The notes beneath the pieces are model-generated. The model worked only from the letters and a program-made list of their open reading frames with translations, had not been told where the DNA came from and did no database searches. The position numbers were made by a program, and so were the translations under genes. 64,000 nucleotides of DNA from Anniella stebbinsi (lineage: Eukaryota; Chordata; Lepidosauria; Squamata; Anniellidae): positions 262,727,562-262,791,561 of the forward strand of contig JARDYH010000003.1 of assembly GCA_029215795.1 (NCBI GenBank). The letters are read 5' to 3'. Positions 21,990-32,449 of this stretch are shown here, one piece after another (position 1 is the stretch's first letter; each line of letters opens with the position of its first letter).

Positions 21990-22616
21990 AGACTCACCAT
22001 CAGAAAATTGCTCATCAAGTTACATCCAATGTTGCATGAATACACTTCCCCTTGTGCAATGGAAAATTCCCTTCTTCTCCTTCCCCTGCAGCCCTCCCCA
22101 TTTCCCTCCCCCAACTCCTCCAGAAGAACCTCCGACACTCTGGAGCACGTTTTGCAAGGGGCTGCAGGGTAGAGGGGAAATCTCTTTTGGGAGCAGATGC
22201 TGTTCTGTCAGTGGGTGTCACTAGTTGGATACAGCTCCATATGTTTAAACAATCTTCCTACATAACTTTTCTCTCTTTGATTCTGACAAGACAAACACTA
22301 CAAGCTGAGGAATATGTAATGGGTTTCCAAAGCCAACTTGGCTAGGACAGTGAGTCAACAAACGTCAGACTATGAAACAAGGACTGAACATTGCTTATTT
22401 TGAGGGATAAATCAACGTTTTCTGTGCTGCCAAATCAACCAATATTTGGACTTTTGGCCTAGTCATCAATAACAGATGTTGGCATTCATGTCTCAAGAGC
22501 AAGATTCCATTGTCCATCAAAGTCAGAATTTTTAGGGCCCGTTTTCATGGTGGGCCCGTACAAAGTGAACACTTAACCATAGTTTGTTTCCTTTAAGTAA
22601 GAATAAATATTATGTC

Positions 22617-22936
22617 TAGGCTGACCATATGACAAGGAGAGCAGGGCTCATGTAACTTTAACAGTTGCAGAGAAAAGGGAATTTCAGCCGGCGTCATTTG
22701 TACGCAATTAGTTCCTGCTGAAATTCCCTCTTCATCACAACAGTTAAAGTTGCATGCACTATACTAGAGTGACCAGAAACAAAAGAGGGCAGGGCCCCTG
22801 CAGCTTTAACTGTTGTAATGAAGAGGTAATTTCACCAGGTACGAATTGCATACAAATGACGCCGGCTGAAATTCCCTTTTCTCTACAACTGTTAAAGTTA
22901 CATGAGCCCTGTCCTCCTTTTCATATGGTCAGCCTA
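22617..22936. mobile_element. hAT-type inverted-dimer MITE, copy F
   Basis: Ends are TAGGCTGACCATATGACAAG and its inverse, with exact flanks attatgtc (22609-22616 and 22937-22944). The centre is in the same orientation as copy E. Several CpG sites remain (ccggcgtc, gccggctg). Confidence 0.93.
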
Positions 22937-22987
22937 ATTATGTCTGAATACTGAAATTATACTTAAGAACTGGCAGCAAGCAGAACA

Positions 22988-23306
22988 TAGGCTGACCAGA
23001 TAAAATCCAGGTCAGGGCTCATGTAACTTTAACAGTTGTAGAGAAAAGGGCATTTCAACCAGAGTCATTTGTATGCAATTAGTTCCTGGTGAAATTCCCT
23101 CTTCATCACAACAGTTAAAGGTGCAAGCACTATACTAGAGTGACCATATTCAAAAGAAGGCAGGGCCCCTGCAACTTTAACAGTTGTGATGAAGAGGGAA
23201 TTCACCAGGAACTAACTGCATACAAATGACACTGGCTGAAATTCCCTTTTCTCTACAACTGTTAAAGTTACATGAGCCCTGACCTGGATTTTATCTGGTC
23301 ACCCTA
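22988..23306. mobile_element. hAT-type inverted-dimer MITE, copy G
   Basis: Ends are TAGGCTGACCAGATAAAATC and its inverse, with exact flanks gcagaaca (22980-22987 and 23307-23314). It starts 51 bp after copy F. The two have different terminal types and different duplications, so they are independent insertions rather than a tandem duplication. Confidence 0.93.
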
Positions 23307-23344
23307 GCAGAACATGAAACATGATTTGGTAGGTATGTTGTCAA

Positions 23345-23690
23345 GACGTTAGATAGGTGGGCATGGGAGACAGGGCCTTTTTGGTAGGGGCCCTGTGTTT
23401 GTGGAACTCCTTCCCTAGGGAGATATGTATGGGCCCAATTTTGCCACTTGTAAGCAGACCCTGAAGACTTAAAAAAAAATCAAGTGGCTTTTAATATGTA
23501 ATGTTCTGCAATATTTTAACTGCTGCTGTTTTAACATTATAATGTTTTGATGTTATAGCTTTAGATGGTGGCTTCATTAAGTTTTGAAGTATTAGGTAAT
23601 ACTGTTCAGGTGTCAGCCATCTTTGGAAGTATTGTTCTGAAAGGCGGCATATCGTTCTTGAATGAATGAATAAATTAACCTTGGTTTGCA
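23345..23690 (+). mobile_element. L2-like LINE, 3' end
   Basis: 'gacagggcctttttggtagg' and 'tggaactccttccctaggga' parallel the codons for RAFSVVAP..LWN.LP. They are followed by an AT-rich UTR and a tail 'aaaggcggcatatcg...gaatgaatgaataaat'. Heavily mutated. Confidence 0.68.
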
Positions 23691-23872
23691 TTAAATATGG
23701 TTAAGCCTCACATTTTTACCAAGTCAACTATGATCAAGGCAACTTCATTGCCTCTCCAACTTCTCTGCTTGTAAGTTGACAAGCAAATTTCACTGGTGTT
23801 TCCCTATACATGCCCCCCTGGGGGAAGAGCTTACCTTGGCAAGCTAAACAGCAGTTTTACTATGGCCTGATT

Positions 23873-24298
23873 CAGACACACAATTCCCGGTTAGGCTAGT
23901 TAAATCGTTGTCTTATCAGTTGAGAACGAGCGACAGGACTGCATACCCTTTCCTTGCCCCTCCCAAATGCTTTCTCTCTTCCCCGGTGCTTATATTCTGG
24001 TTTAATTAAACTGCAGTTAACCATTATGTCCAAAACAGGGAACTATGGTTTAATATCAATTTACTAAGCAGTAATTTCAACCAGCTTCAAACTGTGGTTT
24101 AAGATCCCAATTAGGAAACTGACATTAAACTACAGTTCCCTGTCTTGGATATAGTAGCTAAGTGCCATTTAATTAAACCAGGGCAGTTTTGATGGAAATT
24201 GTACTTCTGAATCAGTCCTATATGTTTGGGTATTAACCAGGGTTAAGGCAGCAAACCATGGTTAAGCATTTTGTCTGCACTGAGCCAGTGTAGTCAAT
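23873..24298. repeat. candidate TIR-type repeat with AACCATGGTT motifs
   Basis: It starts 'ggcctgattcagacacac' and ends 'ttttgtctgcactgagcc', a weak inverted pair. The inside repeats 'ggtttaat', 'aaactgcagttaacc' and 'ggttaagcat'. It may belong with the blocks at 10.3, 47.06 and 53.2 kb. The boundaries are not proven. Confidence 0.4.
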
Positions 24299-24484
24299 AT
24301 CTGTTGCTGTTCCTCTTCCTGACTCAGTCGGCCACCACTGAAGCATATCAAAACAGTAATCATACAATATGCTTTATATAGGATTATCAACAGATCAATC
24401 AATTACTGATTAATTGAAAAATTAATAAATCAATTACATTTAAACTTTAACTAAAATTTTATTAACTAAAATTAATAAATCAAT

Positions 24485-24552
24485 TACATTTTTAATTTTT
24501 GTAAACCGCCCAGAGAGCTTCGGATATGGGGTGGTATATAAGTGTAATAAAC

Positions 24553-24591
<39 letters not shown>

Positions 24592-24592
24592 C
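24485..24592 (+). mobile_element. L2-like LINE 3' tail with (AAT)n
   Basis: 'gtaaaccgcccagagagctt' followed by 'ggtatataagtgtaataaac' is the same tail as at 42.92-42.99 kb. It ends in an AAT trinucleotide run, the typical tail microsatellite of this LINE. Confidence 0.82.
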
Positions 24593-24769
24593 TGAGGTTG
24601 CTTATAACCCAAGCCATCTTGATAAATTGAAGGAAGTATAAAATCATGTATAATCTGCTAGACTACTTGTTATTCCCTTATTACAGTATCACACTACGGC
24701 CATAATAACCTGAGAAATAAGCCAGTGTACTTTTAACTCTCAGCTACACTCATTAAAGTCTGACCTTAC

Positions 24770-24983
24770 CAATGTGGTGTGGTGGCTAAAGTGTTGGACA
24801 GGGAGCTGGGAGATCCGGGTTCTAGTCCCCACTCGGCCACAGAAATCCACTGGGTGACTTTGAGCCAGTCATAGACTCTCATCCCAACCTACCTCACAGG
24901 GTTGTTGTTGCGAGGATAAAATGGAGAGGAGTATGTATGCCACCTTGGGTTCCTTGGAGGAAAAAAGGCGGGCTATAAATGCA

Positions 24984-25018
<35 letters not shown>

Positions 25019-25020
25019 AA
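24770..25020 (+). mobile_element. Sauria-like tRNA-derived SINE
   Basis: It opens 'gtggtgtggtggctaaagtg' and has a B-box-like GGTTCTAGTCC. It carries 'ccactgggtgactttg' and 'cctcacagggttgttg', and ends 'gcgggctataaatgc' plus (AAAT)n. It is full length by eye. Confidence 0.87.
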
Positions 25021-25117
25021 TGGCCCTCAACCTTTTTAATCCAAAACTTTCAGTGATCAATTTACTGATCAAATGTATTAATCTTACAGTCTTACCTTTA
25101 TATGTTTAATTCCTGAT

Positions 25118-25437
25118 TAGGGTGACCATATGAAAAGGACGACAGGGCTCCTCTATCTTTAATAGTTGTATAGAAGAGGGAATTTCAGCAGGTGTCATTT
25201 GTAGGCATGCAGCACCTGGTGAAATTCCCTCTTCATCGCAACAGGTAAAGCTTCAGGAGCCCTGCCTAGCGGACCAGATACAAAAAAGGGCAGGGTTCCT
25301 GAAGCTTTAACTGTTGTGGTGAAGAGGGGATTTCACCAGTTGCTGCATGCCTACCAATGACACCTGCTGAAATCCCCTTTTCTCTACAACTGTTAAAGAT
25401 ACATGAGCCCTGTCCTCCTTTCCATATGGTCACCCAA
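25118..25437. mobile_element. hAT-type inverted-dimer MITE, copy H
   Basis: Starts TAGGGTGACCATATGAAAAG and ends ggtcacccaa. The exact duplication ttcctgat is at 25110-25117 and 25438-25445. Second arm subfamily (catgcagcacctggtg). The last two bases have changed from TA to AA. Confidence 0.92.
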
Positions 25438-26194
25438 TTCCTGATGAAATTCTCCCTGTGCTCCCCCCCAACCCCATCTCAAATAAGAATATAGGCTCTG
25501 GGCAACCACAGATGCCTCATCTCGCAAAGCTGTGATTAGGGAGCTGGGCTCTCTTTCAATCTAGAGAATAATAGAGGTAGGCAAACATCCTTCCAAAAAG
25601 GGATAAGCCTCATAATTTCTTCTTTCATGGCAAACTCTTTACTAATCTGCTTACCAAAACCACAAGTTCCGTAGAACCACTTAGCATTTTATGAGGAAAT
25701 GGAGCTGCCCATTCCACTATTTTTCCGGTTCTAAAAGGACATTCAGTATCTAGCCAGATTTTAAAATAAAAGATTATTTATACGAGCTACATCCTGATGA
25801 AGTACAATTTCCTTTAGGGTAAGGGCATAGCCATTGTGCCTTTCCAAAACGTTTATAACGTTGTTGAAACAAAACTATCATATATTCCACTGGGTGCGTT
25901 TTGATGTTTTCAACAATCAAGGCCTTTCTGAAGTTTGCAACCCACAGAGCTTGCCTTGACCTTAATTGTACCAGTATGAGGAGAGAGGTTGTTGCTGCAC
26001 AATTCTTTTCTCTTGCCTACTGAAATAGTAAGACCTTAATTCAGCCACATCCAGCAAATGACATAGGAGGGTGAGTGATGGGACTCTAGAAAGAAAGGTT
26101 ATGAGAAACAGTGGTGGAACGTTCTCCTGCTGCCAGTGATGTAATGGAGTCAGAGCTCACAGGGCTGAGGCACACAACTGTCTGAATAGTATGG

Positions 26195-26515
26195 CCGCTG
26201 ACATCATCTGCCACCACCTCAGAGCTTCCCTACTTGAGTGATTTATTGCATGCTCATGATCAGCCACTTACAGAAGTTTATGAGTTTTTTACATGATGGC
26301 GTCAACCTCCCACGCTTTCCCCCGATAATCTCACTTAAAAAAACACGCACAGAGATAATGCAGTATTTAAATTATTGCGGTATTTCCCCAGGGTGTAATT
26401 ATAGTAGCGCTATAATTCCATTACTAGATGGCGACGTTTCATTGAATTTAATAGGATTGCCAAGAGGGGAACTTTTCAATTCAAAATCACATGGTCGCTG
26501 TCTAAAGGAGCATTT
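26195..26515 (-). repeat. member of the 60.3 kb TIR element family
   Basis: 'gagtgatttattgcatgctc' and 'atgatcagccactta' are the reverse complement of the 3' part of the element at 60,294-60,645. The core 'attactagatggcgacg' corresponds to its 'gcaccatctagtgg'. The far end is unclear. The frame across it shows no domain. Confidence 0.6.
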
Positions 26516-27147
26516 AGTGAACGCAGAAAGACTCCAGAAGCAGAAACCTTCGTACAAATGCGTTTTTTCCCCTTAATATAGAGACATCCTAACATTCCCC
26601 TGCTCCCCCTGAACTTAGCTGCAATCCTCATGCTGATGTCACCTGCTACCTTCCCCACCTCAGACTTCCCTGTTGCCTTCCCTGTTCCTGAGCTTAGCTG
26701 AAATCCTCACAGTAGCTGGGGTGAAATGCATTTTCTCAGCAAAAGTATATTGTTCCCTGTCTTAATGCAAAGTATTTTGGGGGAAGGCTTGGGCTTGAAT
26801 GGTCAATTAAGAGGCATGCGCTTTATAAAAGACCTGCACCTAGTAATGATGAAAATTGCTAAAACTAGTTTGTTCATATGAATCAAAACAGCTGCCTGAT
26901 TTTTTGGCTTCTCCTTGGAGGCGTGGCTATGGGGACTGTCATGATGAGTGCCTGTACTCCAAAATTTACCACTACACTAGTGCCCATTACATTGGTTAAT
27001 GTAGGCTCTCTAGGTTGCAGATTGGCAACCCTACAAACTCAACAGGCAATTTATTGCTCAATAAACCTGCATTTGAGGCTTCAAATGGCTCAAACGACTC
27101 AAAGCCAAAAGTTGGAAAACTGTAAACACTGAAATCATGGTATATGG

Positions 27148-27451
27148 TACGATGACCATATGGAAAGGAGGACAGAGCTCCTGTATCTTTAACAGTTGTA
27201 TAGAAGAGGGAATTTCAGCAGGTGTCATTTGTAGGCATGCAGCACCTGGTGAAATCCTCTCTTCATCACAACACTTAAAGCTTCAGGAGCCCTGCCTAGT
27301 GTGACCAAATACAAAAGAGCTTTAACTGTTGTGATAAAGAGGGGATTTCACCAGGTGCTGCATGCATACAAATGCCACTTGCTGAAATTCCCTGTTCTAG
27401 GCAACAGTTAAAGATACAGGAGCCCTATCCTCTTTTCATATGGCCACTCTA
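27148..27451. mobile_element. hAT-type inverted-dimer MITE, copy I
   Basis: Ends are tacgatgaccatatggaaag and 'ttcatatggccactcta', both with substitutions in the terminus. The exact duplication gtatatgg flanks it (27140-27147 and 27452-27459). It is slightly shortened at the centre. Second arm subfamily. Confidence 0.9.
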
Positions 27452-27589
27452 GTATATGGAATTATGGCAATAATAGCTATGGCAGAAAAACAGACGTATC
27501 AACTAAAATTAGCTAAGGGCAAAGTCAAAACATCTGACTTTTATAAAACATAGCAGGATTTTATTCTGTATACTGATCAGGGATATGCA

Positions 27590-27880
27590 CAGCAGTACAT
27601 GTCAAAGCCTTTACTGAGATTATGGAAAAGAGACTAAATATAAGTTTGATATGGAAAAGAATTATAAAGAAAACTTCTAAGCTGCCCATGGACTCCACAT
27701 ATATTTTGGTCTGTAAAAAAAGTGAAGAATATGAATAAAAGTTAAATGTACCACCCTCTGTCAATAAGATGATTTAAATTCAAAGTAGTTCTTTTTCTTT
27801 ATTTACTTCTTTTCTTTTTCATTCTTTTGGTTGATTTTGTTTTTGAAAATCAATAAAATTATTTTATAAAAAATAAACAT
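27590..27880 (+). mobile_element. possible L1-like LINE 3' end
   Basis: A-rich sequence with 'attatggaaaagagactaaa' leads to a T-rich UTR and a tail 'aaaatcaataaaattatttt' then 'ataaaaaataaac'. The style resembles L1 3' ends and the polyadenylation-like AATAAA is present. There is no clear target duplication, so the call is tentative. Confidence 0.45.
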
Positions 27881-27899
27881 GCATTTGATTCTCATCTGT

Positions 27900-29225
27900 T
27901 GAAAAGTTCTCACAACTAGAGCATTTTATACATGCAATGCCAGAAAATATTTTGCCCTTCGTTTTCATATTATCCAAGCTGGGCCCTTTATACTTAGAAA
28001 TCAGACATCTTGAATCAACCACTCAGTTAGGAAATGGTAGAATTACATGGAGGATTCATTTTGGGTACCATTTTGTAATATGTGAAGGCAATATGCTAAG
28101 GAGAAATGAGATATTATTATGCCTCTATATGGCAAAAAAATGTTGGCGATCAGCTGCCAAAAATGCATACCTGGTCACCTGACTTTTCCAGAGGCTTTCA
28201 ACCAAGTTATAGAGAGACCTATGTTGCAGAAATCACAATCACAAAATTTGCATTAGGAGCAAAAATAGCATCACTGGGGGAAAAGTGCCCTAAAGAGTCT
28301 GAAGAATTCTTGATTGGCAATCTACTCTTTTTTTAAAAAAATCTCTTTTTTAATGTTTCCTAATAGCAGCCTTAATTATCCACGAATATGCCTTTCACAC
28401 CAGCCAGCCAGCCAGCCATCGAAATGAGCCAAACCTGTCTGTAGAACTGGGAAGTCATCTGCATTTGATTATGAAAATAAAAGTTCAGCATCTTTTGTGT
28501 TTACCACAAAGGATTCTGGATGGATTTGGAACTAATCATTGCATAGGGCTAGCGTACAGCCCGGTGTTATCCGAATAACGAAGGAGACATAGGCTGCTGG
28601 CTTTCTCTAAGAACAGCGGCTGCTTCAAGACATTTCAGAAGGAAATGCAATAGTTGCTACACCCAAGTAAAAAATGGCATTCTGCTCTGAGATTCAACCC
28701 AGCAGAGGATACCTGAGCTGCAGCTGGAATAAGTATTACAAAATCAAGCTGTTCTCTATACTTAGAAATGCACCACAACCCAGTCTCAGCTCCAGGTTTT
28801 GAAAGGCTCTTGAGTAAAACACTCTCAGTGCTCCCCTTCCCTCCATCAGTGAGTCTATGAGCTCCATCACACCAGTGATTTATCACACACTCGCCATGCT
28901 CAGTATGTAGTTTTGCAGCATGGTACTCACATGATGTCGTCCTGTCCTGCACACATCTCACCCCTTCCTCCCCTTTGTTGCGTTTTATTTTGGTGCGGGG
29001 AAAATCTAGATTATTTTCCCCTCTCGCTTTTTCCTTTTTTCAGAGCGTGTGCTAATGCAATCTTGCTGACAAAAGGGAAGGGCAGGGCAGTTCTCCTCCT
29101 CCAGCACGTCGTCGTATGGACTTGTGAGTCGGTTGAATGGACTTTTAGTGCTTCAACACTCTCCCCCCCCCACATTGCCCACAGAAAAGGGAGCCCAGAT
29201 GAAACCTTAAATCAAATCACTAGAT
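27900..29225. other. gene-free block without recognised repeats
   Basis: No family seen elsewhere in the window is recognisable. The short open frames have no domain signatures. A (CAGC)-like run is present near 28,401-28,416. Confidence 0.45.
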
Positions 29226-29229
29226 AACT

Positions 29230-29588
29230 AGGGCCCCTTCCACAAGGATGCGCTTTTGCGCCCGGTTCGGGGATTATGCGCATTATCGCGGAGGCGCATT
29301 TACGCCTAATCCCTCTGCACGGGAGGCGGCGAGAGGCGGCGAAGTGCATTAATTGATGTCCAAAAAGCGCTTTAGAAGACGTTAATGCGCATAATCGCTT
29401 GTTCACACGGCGAAAATGCGCTTTAACGGCCGGAGAAAAATAAAAGTCGCTATTTAACGCGCATTCGAAAATGCGCATTATCGGGGAGATAACGCGCCTG
29501 TACGCCCGTTTTGCGCTCCGCTGGTGTGGAGGTAAAATTTATAATGAGCCTTCAAGGCTCATTAACCGTCTCGTGTGGAGGAGGCCAA
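29230..29588. mobile_element. CpG-rich TIR element
   Basis: The left end gggccccttccacaaggatg and the right end 'ctcgtgtggaggaggcc' are imperfect inverted repeats. The interior is dense in CpG and repeats GCGCATTA/TAATGCGC many times, unlike its AT-rich surroundings. The block at 52,363-52,708 has the same motifs. The unusual CpG content suggests a young element or one that escaped methylation-driven decay. No target duplication is evident. Open frames here have no transposase signature. Confidence 0.7.
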
Positions 29589-29596
29589 AGCCAGAG

Positions 29597-29609
29597 CGGG
29601 GGGGGGGGG
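29597..29609. repeat. poly-G tract
   Basis: An uninterrupted run of about 12 G just after the CpG-rich element. Confidence 0.85.
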
Positions 29610-30282
29610 GAAGAGCCCACGCCCATCAGAGTACCACAACCAATGAACTGAAGGAGAAGGGGCAGGGTGGAGTGGAATTGCAAACAAGCGAAAACCCACA
29701 TGAAAGGGACCATGTGTGATGGAGCCCTTGACATGCTTATGAAACGGAGATAAAAAACGCGGAGGCAAACTAGGAGGGAAAATAGGTGTGATGTAGCTCT
29801 ATCTCAGGGAGAGGCAACGTGGTACCTGTGGGCATTAATGTGCCTTTAGACACTTTCCTTAGCACTCACCAAGGTGCCCTATCCCTCCCGATCTTAATTT
29901 CTTTAAAACTTTTTAAAATGTTCTTACCAGCAGCTAGGATTGCTTCAGTGAGGGCCTCCTTCCACTGCCAAAGCCACACACTGCGTGTGTTGCGTGTGGT
30001 GATTCAAGACGAGAAAGTTGGCTGCCTTCTGTGAAATGGGTTTCTGTTGACACAGAAAAAAATGGGTTCAAAGGAGTTGTTTTGTGTATTGAGCACAGAA
30101 CCCACCTTCTATTCAGTGTTTTGGGCAGATGACTTGTCCTTGGTAACTAAGCCACACCTCCCATGTTAACCATTTTGTGGTGGTGCCCAGGACAGTTTCT
30201 CAAATTGCCAAATGTGTCCACAGGCCTCAAAATGTGGTCCACCTCTGGTCTATAATCTTACCAGAATTGTCACTAGCTTCTG

Positions 30283-30336
30283 CTGCTCTTCTTCTTCTTC
30301 TTCTTCTTCTTCTTCTTCATCATCATCATCATCATC
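30283..30336. repeat. (CTT)n(CAT)n compound microsatellite
   Basis: About ten CTT units run directly into about five ATC/CAT units. The leucine/histidine frame across it is simple sequence. Confidence 0.93.
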
Positions 30337-30619
30337 TGCCTGCTGACCAGCAGAAAGCCAATGAGCAAATAGGTATTGGCATCTACTGTTTCTCCTTCAC
30401 AGCACTACCGTGTCTGTGCCAGTGCGAGAGGGGAATGAGCAAGCAGGTTACAATGGTGACGAGAAGGAAGCAGGTCCATTGAGCTCTTGTCAATAGTTCC
30501 TCCACTGGAGTATGGTTTCTTGGCAGGCACCCAGCCATGCCAGTCCTTGGTGCTGCAACCACCACTCTCTGTGGATGTTCTAAGGTGCTTACCAGGAGGC
30601 GAGCAGGAAGCAGACAACA

Positions 30620-30700
30620 TCGTGAGTGGCATCCGCGAAAATCTATGAGTGCCCAGTAACGAGCGTGCAATAAAACGCTAGTCTGATGGAGCTCTTAGAT
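30620..30700 (+). repeat. 3' end fragment of the 60.3 kb TIR element family
   Basis: 'atgagtgcccagtaacgagc' and 'gtgcaataaaacgctagtct' followed by 'gagctctta' match the 3' end of the elements at 15.2 and 60.3 kb. Confidence 0.6.
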
Positions 30701-30704
30701 AGAA

Positions 30705-30995
30705 AATGGTCCTGGCTGGGGAATGTTGGGAGTTGTAGGATTTCCCCCCCCTGTTTATTGCACCCTAAGATGATGAAAAGACACATAGGTGAGAAAGCAT
30801 TAATGGAGAGGCAAAGAGCATGCGCTGTATAGAAGGAAATGCATGCGTAAAGCAACTTGACCTTTGCAAAGCGGGAGCCACTGTAATGCAACATTTTCCC
30901 ATGCCACAAAGGTCATGCCGGAACTCTCTACATCAGGACTGACCCAAGACATTTTGCTACCTGAGCCAAAGAACAAGATGGTGCCCCCTCCCATT
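30705..30995. repeat. interspersed repeat shared with 8.37-8.51 kb
   Basis: After a MITE-like 'gggagttgtaggattt' it continues with gatgatgaaaagacaca, 'ttttcccatgccacaaagg', 'acccaagacattttgctacc' and 'caagatggtgccccctcc'. This is the same order as 8,372-8,512, with about 90 extra bases in the middle. Confidence 0.68.
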
Positions 30996-31344
30996 CCGTG
31001 TTTAAAAGCTGACTGGACCAGAAGTTGAATCTTTTTTCAATCCTGGCGATGGGACAGCATCTGACACCACCACACTTGAAGACAGCAGGCAAGAGCAAAA
31101 GGCAGGCTGCTCGGCACACAGCTCTCTCCAATACCTTGGTGCTGCTTCCCAGTATCAGTAGTCTGAGGCAACTGCCTCACTCTGCCTAATGATAGGGCTG
31201 GTCCTGCTCCAGATTATGTAGGAGTATTGCACCATTTTGGCAGATGGGGTGAAACACTGGCATAGGAAGGAGCTGTATCATGGATTCTGAATTACTTTAG
31301 CAGAGCAGGAGGGAGGGAGCTGGGCTTGTATGGCTCCCATTCTA

Positions 31345-31405
31345 TAATTTATATTCATTTATTTAAAATATTTCTAAGCCGCCTTTCAGAGCAAAAGACC
31401 AGTGC
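31345..31405 (-). repeat. L2-like LINE tail fragment
   Basis: 'tttatttaaaatatttctaa' followed by 'gccgcctttcagagc' is the reverse complement of a LINE 3' tail. Confidence 0.5.
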
Positions 31406-31784
31406 TTCATATTCCAGCTAGCTGTTATCCTGGTTAGGGATAGAGATAAAACCATATGAGGTTGTGGAACATTCATCAGGAAATCTCCTGGTGGGTGATA
31501 AGGTCAGGTGCGTGCAACCTAGGTCCCAAGGAGACAAACACACCCTACCACAGGCCTAATAAGCCACCTAATTTTATTGCTGGTAAGGTAAGGTAAGCAC
31601 CTGGCAGACTGTAATTCCTGGCTACTAACTTGCTTTCAGCCTGGTTGGAATCACAAGGCTGGCTTAGGAACAGTCAGTCGGTCAATTTGTTGTAATATAG
31701 CAACCTGCTATTATACACCAAATCAATATTAAACAATCATAAGAAAAGAGCAGACAGCAACCAATGTTGCTCCAAAGTAGTAGA

Positions 31785-31812
31785 AATAATAATAATAATA
31801 ATAATAATAATT
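31785..31812. repeat. (AAT)n microsatellite
   Basis: Nine or so AAT units. The AT-rich sequence following it, including 'aaaggtgggatagaaaagc' near 31,930, may be another LINE tail. Confidence 0.9.
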
Positions 31813-32059
31813 TTGTCCATATATGCCCCTTTTATGCCATAGTGTTTTAGTGTGTTCTTGTATCTTGTTTGTATTTCTATCAGTCTATATACATTTTTGT
31901 CTTTGTTAGCCATGGTGGAGCTTTTGGAAAGGTGGGATAGAAAAGCTTTTAAATACATACCCACCACCTGAAGTGGTACAGCCCTGACACAGGTTGCCCA
32001 CGTCAGTATGAACTAGGCCTCTCTTCGCAGGGGACCACAGCTTTTCTGACAGCACAAGC

Positions 32060-32150
32060 AGCCTTTCCCAAGCTGGCGCCCTTGAAAGGTGTTGGGTCTA
32101 CAACTCCCATTACCCCCATCCATCCAGTTGTAACCCTACCCCTCTGGAGG
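32060..32150. repeat. piece of the 1.36 kb palindromic repeat family
   Basis: 'gtgttgggtctacaactccc' and 'cccccatccatccagttg' follow the same plan as the repeats at 1.36, 36.42 and 56.57 kb. Confidence 0.45.
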
Positions 32151-32307
32151 GCAAAAGCTTGGGGGATGGCTGCGGGCCAGGTGATTAGCCCTAGCCATGT
32201 CTAAGCCCTATCGAGTTCAACGTCACATACTCCCAGGTAAGCCTGTCTATGGTTTTTGGAGACTCTCTTTCGGGGGCTCCTGCCCTCCCCCTGCAGCCCT
32301 TTCCACA

Positions 32308-32446
32308 CCAGGCGTTTTGCCTGGGATAGCCCCTGGGTGTAGAGGGAGGGAGGGAGGGAGGGAGGGAGAGCGATCGGAGAAGTACCCAATACACACCATC
32401 GGAGCACAGGGACCAGCCAGGGGCCATTCCCAGGCAAAACGCCTGG
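32308..32446. repeat. 18-bp perfect inverted repeat beside the CpG island
   Basis: ccaggcgttttgcctggg (32308-32325) and cccaggcaaaacgcctgg (32429-32446) are exact reverse complements, and each arm is itself a palindrome (CCAGGC..GCCTGG). Between them is (GGGA)n at about 32,343-32,368. The left side reads 'ccctttccacacc', like the terminus of the CpG-rich element at 29.23 kb, so this may be a decayed MITE. It lies just upstream of the promoter candidate. Confidence 0.7.
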
Positions 32447-32449
32447 CGT

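Noticed and set aside
22617..23306. Tandem duplication of one MITE
   Set aside because: The two copies have different terminal types and different exact target duplications, so they are independent insertions.
24780..24850. Possible tRNA gene (A and B box)
   Set aside because: Same pattern in four Sauria-like SINE copies with a common 3' body. Retroposon, not a tRNA gene.
26238..26576. 112-codon open frame
   Set aside because: It lies in a TIR-repeat relative of the 60.3 kb element and has no recognisable domain.
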